Source of the DNA: JBHIYN01 sp041984235
GTDB lineage: Bacteria > Pseudomonadota > Gammaproteobacteria > Ga0077536
Reading direction: 5' to 3'
Assembly (NCBI GenBank): GCA_041984235.1
Contig: JBHIYN010000002.1
Location: forward strand, 186,001 to 250,000
DNA: 64,000 nt
Part shown: in pieces, positions 1-7,088 of the stretch
How positions within the stretch are numbered: the stretch's first letter is position 1
Layout: each line of letters begins with the position of its first letter
Program-made: the position numbers and the translations under genes
The notes under the pieces: model-generated
What the model was told of the DNA's origin: nothing
Seen by the model: only the letters and a program-made list of their open reading frames with translations
The model's database searches: none

Positions 1-56
1 TCGGGCGGCGTATGCGGTGCGAAGAAGGCGCCGAAGCGCAGCCTCGGTGTATCCAT
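1..56 (-). CDS. Luciferase-like (LLM) flavin oxidoreductase, N-terminal fragment cut by window edge
   Basis: Reading leftward from an ATG at 54-56, the frame stays open to the window edge and encodes MDTPRLRFGAFFAPHTPP. An N-terminal beta strand reading RFGAFFAPH is typical of bacterial luciferase-like monooxygenases. A good Shine-Dalgarno (AAGGGGAG, complement of about 64-71) sits 7 bases before the ATG. The gene lies downstream of, and on the same strand as, the cytochrome c gene. Only 18 codons are visible, so the family call is tentative. Confidence 0.5.
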   Translation of the reverse strand, partial: MDTPRLRFGAFFAPHTPP

Positions 57-114
57 GTCGAATCTCCCCTTCGATCCTGCCGCCCTGTGCGGCGCGTCGA
101 TCGCGGCGCGCGCC

Positions 115-1626
115 TTACAGCGCGCGCATGTAAGCCACCAGGTCGGCCTTCTCCGCCGCGCTCAGCCGCGTGCCGAGGATGATGTCGAACAGCAGCACCG
201 TGTCTTCCAGCGTCAGTGCGCGACCGTCGTGCATGTACGGCGGCGAGTCCTTGATACCACGCAGCGGGAAGGTCTTGATCGGCCCCTCCGGACGCCCCGC
301 GTAGAAGCGCTCGAGCTTGAGATCGTGCATGGCGTTGTCGGTGAACTGCTGCGCCGGCGGGTGGCAGCTGGCGCACAGCGCCTTGCCGTTGAACAGCTTC
401 TCGCCACGCAGCTCCGCCTCGCTGGCGAGCTCCGGGATCAGGCGGTTGAGGGCGTCGAGCTTGGGCGCCGGCGGGAAATCGATGATGGCGTTGAAGTCGC
501 CCATGCGATTGGTCTGCGCGCGCTGCAGGGTACGCCCGCCGATGGCGGCCATCATGGCCGGATCGCCGTCGAAGTACTCCTCGATCTCGGCAAAGTGATC
601 CATGGAGCGCACCGAGCGCTTGGATGACAGCACCAGCTGCGCGTAGTTGCCGCGCATGGTCGGCGTGTCCATGCGCAGGCGCGCGTAGTTGGGGCGCCCG
701 TCGGGCGCCAGCTCGATGGCGCCGTTGGTGTGCCCGTTGACGTGGCAGGAGAAGCAGGCGACGCCCTGCGACGGCTGCTCCGTGACGCGGTGATGGGTGA
801 CGTTGAACCAGGTGGTCTGGAAGGGCGTCACCAGCAGGCGCAGGCCCTCCATCTGCTCCGGGGTGATCAGCCCGTCGAACATTTCGAAGTAGTTGGCGTA
901 GGTGATCTCGACCCCGCGGGTGACGTCACCCAGCTCGAGGTGATTGCTGAGATACAGCGGCGGCGGAAACTCCGGCAGGAAGCAATCGGGAATGTCGAAG
1001 CCGACGTCGAAGCGCTCGTGCTCGGGGTGCACGCTCGTCCACTGCTCCGGAAACACCATGTGCGCCGTCGAATGCAGCGGATGGTCGAGCGGCTTGTAGG
1101 GAAAGGCGTCACCCTCCCGGATTGCCTCGGCCGGCAGCGCCGCGTACGCCTCCCAGCTCGCCACCCCCTGCGGCAGGCGTGCGGTCGGGCCGATCGGCTG
1201 CGCCTTGCTGCGGCTCATGGTCACGCCGGGGCGTGAACGGCAGCTCAGGTCGAAGCGCGCTTCGAGCACGCGGCGCGCCTGCGCGTCGACCTGCGGCCGC
1301 TGCGCGGTCTGGGTCTTCAGCCATTCGGCGAACGGCAGCGACATGCGCGGCGGCGCGTAGGACGTCCTGCTGCCACCGCCGAAATGCCACAAGCCGCGAT
1401 CGGGGTTGGGCGTTCCGGGGGGGGCCGGCGGGTAGGGTTCCAGGCCCGGAAGCAGTTGATGCTGCGCGCGCCAGGCATCCAGGTCCTGCGGCGCGGCGTA
1501 ACCCGGACTCTGCAGCAGGACCGCCTCGTCGGCCGGGGCCCCGGCAGCACACAGGCCTGTGCCGATGATGCCGCTCATCATCAGGACTCCGATCCGGCCC
1601 CACCGCATGACGTCCGTACCCGACAT
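115..1626 (-). CDS. Exported di-haem cytochrome c (MauG/CCP-like)
   Basis: A 503-residue protein with an N-terminal Sec signal (hydrophobic stretch about residues 11-29). It has two c-type haem-binding motifs: CFSCH at 291-295 and CASCH at 418-422. The stretch SPPYMHDGRALTLEDTV (about 461-477) resembles the distal-ligand loop of the cytochrome c peroxidase/MauG family (YFHDGS...L), with Met465 a possible axial ligand. It should act in the periplasm as an electron carrier or peroxidase-type oxidase; the substrate is unknown. I chose the ATG at 1626 because GGGAAGAG precedes it and the signal peptide begins there; the open frame extends upstream to 1749 without a better signal. The long segment before the first haem is not one I recognise. 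Confidence 0.8.
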   Translation of the reverse strand: MSGTDVMRWGRIGVLMMSGIIGTGLCAAGAPADEAVLLQSPGYAAPQDLDAWRAQHQLLPGLEPYPPAPPGTPNPDRGLWHFGGGSRTSYAPPRMSLPFAEWLKTQTAQRPQVDAQARRVLEARFDLSCRSRPGVTMSRSKAQPIGPTARLPQGVASWEAYAALPAEAIREGDAFPYKPLDHPLHSTAHMVFPEQWTSVHPEHERFDVGFDIPDCFLPEFPPPLYLSNHLELGDVTRGVEITYANYFEMFDGLITPEQMEGLRLLVTPFQTTWFNVTHHRVTEQPSQGVACFSCHVNGHTNGAIELAPDGRPNYARLRMDTPTMRGNYAQLVLSSKRSVRSMDHFAEIEEYFDGDPAMMAAIGGRTLQRAQTNRMGDFNAIIDFPPAPKLDALNRLIPELASEAELRGEKLFNGKALCASCHPPAQQFTDNAMHDLKLERFYAGRPEGPIKTFPLRGIKDSPPYMHDGRALTLEDTVLLFDIILGTRLSAAEKADLVAYMRAL

Positions 1627-1752
1627 GTTCTCTTCCCGCGTTCGATCAATCGCACGATGGTCGGTCAACGTGCCGCCATGCGCAAGCACCGCGCGCCACT
1701 CCTGCCAAGCTGTGCACGCGATTGCGGCCGGACGCGGCCGGACCGACACGGC

Positions 1753-2919
1753 TCAGGCCTGCCGGGCAAGCTCCACGGCGCGCCACAGGTACCAGCTCGC
1801 GACGCTGCGATACGGCCGCCAGCGCTCGGCGTAGGCGGCGAGCGCACCGCGATCCGTCTCACCGTCGCGGCCGAGCATGCGCGCATGTCCCTGGCGCAGG
1901 CCAAGGTCGTCGACCGCGAGCACGTCGGCCCGGCCGAGGCGGAACATGAGCATCATCTCGACCGTCCAGCGACCGATCCCGCGCACCGCGGTCAGCGCCT
2001 CGATCACGGCTTCGTCGTCCATGCGCCTGAGCCGCGCCAGCCCCGGCAGCTCGCCGGAGACGGTGCGGCCGGCGAGGTCTTTCAGCGCCAGCACCTTGTT
2101 GCGCGACAGGCCGGCGGCGCGCAGCTCGCTCTCGTCCGCGGCGAGCAGGCCGTGCGCGGTCAGGCGGCGGCCCGGAAAAATATCGCGCACACGCCCGAAG
2201 ATGGTCGCCGCGGCACGCCCGCTCAACTGCTGGTAGACGATCGCGCGCGCCAGCGCGCTGAACACGCTCGCGGTGTGGCGCAGCTCCAGTTGCGGCGGGC
2301 CGACCGCGTCGATCAGGCGCGCCAGGGCGGGATCGGCCGCGCGCAGCACGCGCACCGCCTCGTCCGGCTCGTACTCGAAGCCGTGCGCGTGGTCGCCCGC
2401 GGCGCCCTCGATACGCAGCATGCGCAGCTTGGCCGTGACCCCGCCCGCCGCGCTGAAGCCGCCGGCCGCGCCGCCCGCGGCGAGCACGCGGTGGCACGGC
2501 ACCACGATCGGCCACGGGTTGGCGCCCAGCGCCTGGCCGACCGCGCGCGCCGCGCGCGGCGCGCCGAGCCGGCGGGCCAACTCGCCGTAGCTCAGCGTCT
2601 CGCCGCGCGGAATGGCGCGCGCCGCGGCGTAGACACGTCGGCGGAATTCGCTGATCCCGGTCAGGTCGAGCTCGAAACGGCCGAGATCACGGCGGCGCCC
2701 GTCGAGGCTGGCGACGATCGCCGCGCTCAGCTCGCGCATGCGGCCGCGCGGCGCGACCTGCTCGTGCGCGGGAAAGCGCTCGACCAGCCGTGCCAGGGTC
2801 GCCGCCGGCGTCGCTTCGGGCAGCTGCACGCCGGCCAGCGCCGCACCGCGCCAGGCCAGCCCGCAGCGGCCGATGGCGGTATCGAACAGCGTGAAGCCGG
2901 CGGTGCTCATGGCCGCCAT
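1753..2919 (-). CDS. Fusion of O6-alkylguanine-DNA methyltransferase (Ogt) and 3-methyladenine DNA glycosylase II (AlkA)
   Basis: A 388-residue two-domain DNA repair protein. Residues 1-170 are an Ogt/Ada-C type alkyltransferase: the suicide cysteine motif PCHRVL lies at 141-146 (Cys142). Residues about 180-388 are an HhH-GPD glycosylase of the AlkA type: the helix-hairpin-helix VRGIGRWTVEMM is at 312-323 and is followed by AVDDLG with the candidate catalytic Asp338. The first domain removes alkyl groups from O6-guanine directly; the second excises 3-methyl purines. The two activities are normally separate proteins or joined to Ada regulatory domains; no Ada-type zinc domain or AraC helix is present here. 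No clear ribosome site separates the ATG at 2919 from a second ATG at 2910. Confidence 0.9.
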   Translation of the reverse strand: MAAMSTAGFTLFDTAIGRCGLAWRGAALAGVQLPEATPAATLARLVERFPAHEQVAPRGRMRELSAAIVASLDGRRRDLGRFELDLTGISEFRRRVYAAARAIPRGETLSYGELARRLGAPRAARAVGQALGANPWPIVVPCHRVLAAGGAAGGFSAAGGVTAKLRMLRIEGAAGDHAHGFEYEPDEAVRVLRAADPALARLIDAVGPPQLELRHTASVFSALARAIVYQQLSGRAAATIFGRVRDIFPGRRLTAHGLLAADESELRAAGLSRNKVLALKDLAGRTVSGELPGLARLRRMDDEAVIEALTAVRGIGRWTVEMMLMFRLGRADVLAVDDLGLRQGHARMLGRDGETDRGALAAYAERWRPYRSVASWYLWRAVELARQA

Positions 2920-3022
2920 GCTAGCGGCAGCGCGGCACGTGCGCCATGGCCACCCCGCCGCCCGCGCGGGCGGCGGATTTTGGTATGGTCGCGCGCTCAG
3001 CCGCCACTTGAGGGAGCCTGCC

Positions 3023-3559
3023 TTGATCTACCAACTCGAAGACCGCCGCGTGGTCGCCGCCGGCGATCATTTCATCGCCGCCAGTGCCAGCGTCATCGGC
3101 AGCGTGCGCCTGGAACAGGACGCCAGCATCTGGTTCGGCGCGGTGCTGCGCGGCGACAACGACCTGATCACCGTCGGCGAGGGCTCGAACGTGCAGGACC
3201 TGTCCGTGCTGCATACCGATCCGGGCTTTCCGCTGACCATCGGCCGCAACTGCACCATCGGCCACAAGGTCATGCTGCACGGCTGCACGATCGGCGACAA
3301 CACCCTCATCGGTATCAACGCGGTGATCCTGAACGGCGCGAAGATCGGCCGCAACTGCCTGGTCGGGGCCGGCGCACTGATTACCGAAGGCAAGGAGATC
3401 CCGGACGGCAGCCTGGTCGTCGGCGCGCCCGGCAAGGTCGTACGCCAGCTCACCGAGGCACAGATTGCAGGGCTGACCGCGTCTGCCGAGGGCTACGTGC
3501 GCAACTTCAAGCGCTTCCGCGACAGCCTCAGCATCCAGGACTGCGCCGACCGCGCCTGA
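3023..3559 (+). CDS. Gamma-type carbonic anhydrase family protein (YrdA/PaaY-like)
   Basis: A 178-residue left-handed beta-helix protein with repeated hexapeptides (I-G-x-N/D pattern) through residues 15-130. The three zinc histidines have gamma-carbonic anhydrase spacing: His64, His81 and His86 (H-x16-H-x4-H). The start is a TTG at 3023, preceded by AGGGAG at about 3011-3016; the resulting length matches YrdA/CaiE homologues. The frame stays open upstream to 2738, but that part is antisense to the repair fusion. Predicted cytoplasmic; many members have weak or no carbonic anhydrase activity, so the reaction is uncertain. It stands alone, divergent from the Ogt-AlkA gene. Confidence 0.88.
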   Translation: MIYQLEDRRVVAAGDHFIAASASVIGSVRLEQDASIWFGAVLRGDNDLITVGEGSNVQDLSVLHTDPGFPLTIGRNCTIGHKVMLHGCTIGDNTLIGINAVILNGAKIGRNCLVGAGALITEGKEIPDGSLVVGAPGKVVRQLTEAQIAGLTASAEGYVRNFKRFRDSLSIQDCADRA

Positions 3560-3611
3560 CCCCATGAACGGCCGGCGCGCACCGCGCGGCGAAGTTGGAA
3601 CGCTCCTTGCT

Positions 3612-3645
3612 GTAACCCTCCCGGTCATCGTTCCGGGAAGGTTAC
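3612..3645 (+). promoter_or_regulatory. Stem-loop covering the ribosome-binding site of the TPR/glycosyltransferase gene
   Basis: GTAACC-c-TCCCGG (3612-3624) pairs with CCGGGA-a-GGTTAC (3633-3645): twelve base pairs with one A/C mismatch and an 8-base loop. The right arm contains GGAAGG, the only plausible Shine-Dalgarno, and ends at the base just before the ATG at 3646. In mRNA this would hide the ribosome site, consistent with an RNA thermometer or other translational control. It has no T-run, so it is not an intrinsic terminator. The regulatory role is inference. Confidence 0.5.
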
Positions 3646-5673
3646 ATGTCGCGAAAAGCGCGCCGAAAAACAGCCAGAAAGCCCACAGCCGCCACCCATG
3701 CGCGGCGCGCGGCGGACAGGTTTGCCGCCGGCGAGTTCGCCGCGGCGGCAAGACATTGCCGGCTGGCCCTGAAGGCCGACGACGGCGCCGCTGACCTCTG
3801 GCACCTGCTCGCAGCCAGCCTGCTCGAGGGTGGCGACCCGCCCGCGGCGCTGACCGCGAGCCGCGCCTGCCTGGCGCTGGCCGCCGACGTTCCCGACTAT
3901 CTCAACACCCACGCGCTGGTGCTCGAACGCTGCGGCGACGCGAAGGCCGCCGAAGCCCAGTATCGCGATCTGCTGGGGCGCCATCCCGGCCACGCCGATG
4001 CCGCCTACAACCTTGGCCGATTGCTGATGCGCACCGGCCAGCGCGCCGACGCGAGGCTGTGCTTCGAGCAGACGGTGAAGCTGCGCCCGCAGTGGGGCGC
4101 GGCGTGGAAGAACCTCGGCCTCATGCATTTCGCCGACGGTGACAACGACGCCGCGGAGCGTTGCCTATCCCAGGCCCTGCAGCTCGACCCGCAGGATGCC
4201 GAGTGCTGTATCAACCTCGGTCGGCTGCGCCAGAACGCCGACGATTTCGAGGCCGCGCTGCGCTTTCATCGCATGGCACTGGAACGCGAGGCCGATACCG
4301 CCACGCTGCTGCGGCTGGCCCTGCTGCGTCCGATCTTCTGCGCCGACGCTACCGAGATCGCAGCGCATCGCGAGCGCATCGAGGCCGATCTGGCGCACAT
4401 CGCCGGCGCCGACCTGAGCCTCGACAATCCGGCCGTGATGCTGGGTGCACCGACCTTCTTCTTCGCCTACCACGGCCTCGACGACCGCCCGCTGGTGAGC
4501 CGCTTCGGTGACATCGTCGCGCACGCCTGGACCCCGCCGGTGGCACCGCCGGTGGTACGCGCCGCGCGCCGCCCGCGCGTCGCCGTGGTCTCCGCGCATT
4601 TCAAGCAACACACCATAGGCCGCCTCTACGCGCCGCTGCTCGAACGCCTGCCGCGCGCTGACTACGAGCTCGCGCTGCTCTCGGTGGGTGAGCACGACGA
4701 CGCCATGACGGCACGCCTGCGGGCCGCCGCCGACCACGCGCTCGCGGTGCCCAACGACCACGACGCCGCGCGCGCGGCCCTGCACGCGCTGGACGCCGAC
4801 GTCATCTTCTTCCCCGACGTCGGCATGGAGCCGACCACCTTCTGGCTCGCCGCCGAGCGCTTCGCGCCGGTGCAGTCGGTGGGTTGGGGCCACCCGGTGA
4901 CGACCGGCCTGCCGACCATGGACTGCTTCATTTCTTCACGACTGCTGGAGCCGCCGGACGCGGCCGCGCATTACCGCGAGCAGCTGGTCGAGCTGGCGAG
5001 CTGGCCGGTCGCTTACGAGGATCCGGGTGCGCCGCCGGCAGCGACACTGTCGCGCAGCGAGCTCGGCTTCGCCGCGGCTGAGCGCATCTACCTGTGTCCA
5101 CAGAGCCTGTTCAAGCTGCATCCCGACTTCGATGCCTATCTCGGCGCCATCCTGGCGCGCGACGACGCGGCGGTGATCGTGCTGATCAGTTCGAACGTCG
5201 CCTGGCGCGACAAGCTCGGCGCGCGCTTCGCCGCGCGGCTGGGCGCGGCGGCAGAGCGCATTCGCTTCCTGCCCGGCCAGTCGGCCGCGGCCTTCTACGC
5301 CCTGTTCGCGCATGCCGACGTGGTGCTGGACACCCTTCATTTCTCCGGCGGCATCACCAGCTTCGAGGCGATCTGGGCAGAAACGCCGCTGGTTACCGAG
5401 CGCGGCGCGTTCATGCGCGGGCGGGTCACCGCAGCACTCTGCGACCTGCTCGGCTTCGACGCGGCGATCGCACGCGGCGCCGACGACTACGCCGCGCGCG
5501 CCTGCGAGCTCGCGCATGCGGGACCGGCGCGCGATTCAGCACGCGCGCTGCTGGCCGCTAACAAGCACAGCCTGCTCGAGCTCGGCGACGGCGTCGTCGC
5601 CGCCTACAACGACTTCTTCACCGGCGCCCTGGAGCAGGCCGCGTCGGCAGACCCGGCGAGGCTCGCCTCATGA
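3646..5673 (+). CDS. TPR repeat protein with SPINDLY/O-GlcNAc-transferase-like (GT41) domain
   Basis: A 675-residue protein. Residues about 17-215 are tetratricopeptide repeats (for example around 115-185). Residues about 305-665 are a GT41 fold: VSAHFKQHTIGRL (315-327) aligns with the His498 region of human OGT; DVGMEPTTFW (391-400) and a G-H-P loop near 415 follow; CPQSLFKLHP has Lys490 at the UDP-binding lysine position; LDTLHFSGGITS (561-572) is the donor-phosphate loop, with Gly where OGT has His920. It should transfer a sugar from a nucleotide sugar to protein Ser/Thr in the cytoplasm; target and sugar are unknown. Its stop overlaps the next start (ATGA), so it is coupled to the radical SAM gene. 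Confidence 0.85.
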   Translation: MSRKARRKTARKPTAATHARRAADRFAAGEFAAAARHCRLALKADDGAADLWHLLAASLLEGGDPPAALTASRACLALAADVPDYLNTHALVLERCGDAKAAEAQYRDLLGRHPGHADAAYNLGRLLMRTGQRADARLCFEQTVKLRPQWGAAWKNLGLMHFADGDNDAAERCLSQALQLDPQDAECCINLGRLRQNADDFEAALRFHRMALEREADTATLLRLALLRPIFCADATEIAAHRERIEADLAHIAGADLSLDNPAVMLGAPTFFFAYHGLDDRPLVSRFGDIVAHAWTPPVAPPVVRAARRPRVAVVSAHFKQHTIGRLYAPLLERLPRADYELALLSVGEHDDAMTARLRAAADHALAVPNDHDAARAALHALDADVIFFPDVGMEPTTFWLAAERFAPVQSVGWGHPVTTGLPTMDCFISSRLLEPPDAAAHYREQLVELASWPVAYEDPGAPPAATLSRSELGFAAAERIYLCPQSLFKLHPDFDAYLGAILARDDAAVIVLISSNVAWRDKLGARFAARLGAAAERIRFLPGQSAAAFYALFAHADVVLDTLHFSGGITSFEAIWAETPLVTERGAFMRGRVTAALCDLLGFDAAIARGADDYAARACELAHAGPARDSARALLAANKHSLLELGDGVVAAYNDFFTGALEQAASADPARLAS

Positions 5674-7079
5674 AACCGCGCACCCTGTTCGTCAAGCCGC
5701 CCGACCCCTTCCTGCAGGGCGAGTTCGTCTACCAGCAGCTCGCGCCGCACTACCTGCAGGCGTGGCTGGACCATCACGACTACCCGTCGACGCTGGTGGT
5801 GCTCTACGTCGCGACCCCCGAAGACGGTGTGCGGCGCGAGCCGCGTTGCCTCGCCGACTGCCACATGATCGTGGTCGAGGACGGCCGCGTGGTCGCCGAC
5901 CGCGCTTTCGACGACGCCGTGCTCCAGGGTCACGACCTGGTCGCGCTGTCGGTCATGACGCCGCAGGCCGAGTACGCCGGCTGGGTGATCGAGGCGACGC
6001 GCGCGGTCAACCCGGCGGCGAAGATCATGCTCGGCGGCAGCCACGCGCGCTACTACCTGGACGAGGTCGTGGCCGAGGCCGCCTGCGACTACGTGGTGCC
6101 GCACGACGGCTGGCAGCCCCTGCTCGACGTGCTCGAGGCCGGCCTGCCGGCACGCGGCCCGGCGCGCGTGCTCTCGCACCAGGAGAACCTGGCGCGCATC
6201 ACCATGCCGCCGACGCGTCCGCTGGATCTGATGTCGCGCTACCGCTACGAGATCGCCGGCCTGCCCGCCTTCCATACCGTGACCGCGCTCGGCTGCCCGT
6301 TCACCTGCAATTTCTGCGAAGCCGGTGGCGAGCGCACGCGCTTCTTCCCGGCCGAGATGATCGACCGTGACCTCGCGACCATGGCCCACGCTCACCGCGC
6401 GCTGGGACGCGAGCGCTACGCGGTGATGTTCTTCGACGACGTCGGCCTGCTCAATCCGCGCCAGACGGCGCGCCTGGCGGCGCGCGTGGCGCACCATGGC
6501 TACAGTGCGTGGCGCGCGTTCACGCATGCCTACCTGATCGTCAAGCACGGCGAGAACCTGCTCGGACCGTTTGCCGACACCGGCGGCCGCCGGGTCGGCA
6601 TCGGCATCGAGACCGGCTCGCAGCGTTCGCTGGACCTGATCAACAAGCGCAACGGCAAGCGCCAGCGGGTCGAGGAGCACTTCGAGGCGGTGCGCATCGC
6701 CAACCGCCTCGGCATTGCGGTCGACGCCTTCACCATGATCTACCCGTGGGAAGACGAGGTCGATCTCGCGGCAACCACCGAGCTGGTCGAGTTCGTCGTC
6801 GGCAACCCGGTAGTCGGCGAGGATCATCTCGGCCGCCCGCTGCGCAACTCCGTCGACTCGACCATCATGCTGCCCTTTCAGGGCACGCGCTTCCACGCCA
6901 TGCTCAGTGCCGGCCAGCTGCCGGGCGTCAGTCTCAGGCACGGCGGCGACAACCGTGAGCGCTATTACAAGGGCGTGGACGCTTCCAGTGGCTGGGTCTA
7001 CGAGCGCACCGTGCTGCCGCGCGAGCGCTATCTCGAAGTCCAGCGCTACCGCAATTCCCTGCGTCCGGACTATCGCTGA
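5670..7079 (+). CDS. B12-binding-domain radical SAM protein
   Basis: A 469-residue enzyme. Residues about 1-155 form a cobalamin-binding-like Rossmann domain (LGGSHARYY near 121-129 in the usual GG-x-H position). The radical SAM core follows, with its iron-sulfur motif C-x3-C-x2-C at Cys209, Cys213 and Cys216. GIGIETGSQRSLDLINK is typical of the barrel. Such enzymes methylate or rearrange unactivated carbons, or make C-C or C-S bonds. The start overlaps the stop of the preceding TPR-glycosyltransferase by four bases (ATGA), implying coupled translation and a shared pathway. It ends 9 bases from the convergent second TPR-glycosyltransferase. The substrate cannot be read from sequence. Confidence 0.88.
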   Translation: MKPRTLFVKPPDPFLQGEFVYQQLAPHYLQAWLDHHDYPSTLVVLYVATPEDGVRREPRCLADCHMIVVEDGRVVADRAFDDAVLQGHDLVALSVMTPQAEYAGWVIEATRAVNPAAKIMLGGSHARYYLDEVVAEAACDYVVPHDGWQPLLDVLEAGLPARGPARVLSHQENLARITMPPTRPLDLMSRYRYEIAGLPAFHTVTALGCPFTCNFCEAGGERTRFFPAEMIDRDLATMAHAHRALGRERYAVMFFDDVGLLNPRQTARLAARVAHHGYSAWRAFTHAYLIVKHGENLLGPFADTGGRRVGIGIETGSQRSLDLINKRNGKRQRVEEHFEAVRIANRLGIAVDAFTMIYPWEDEVDLAATTELVEFVVGNPVVGEDHLGRPLRNSVDSTIMLPFQGTRFHAMLSAGQLPGVSLRHGGDNRERYYKGVDASSGWVYERTVLPRERYLEVQRYRNSLRPDYR

Positions 7080-7088
7080 GGCGCGGAC

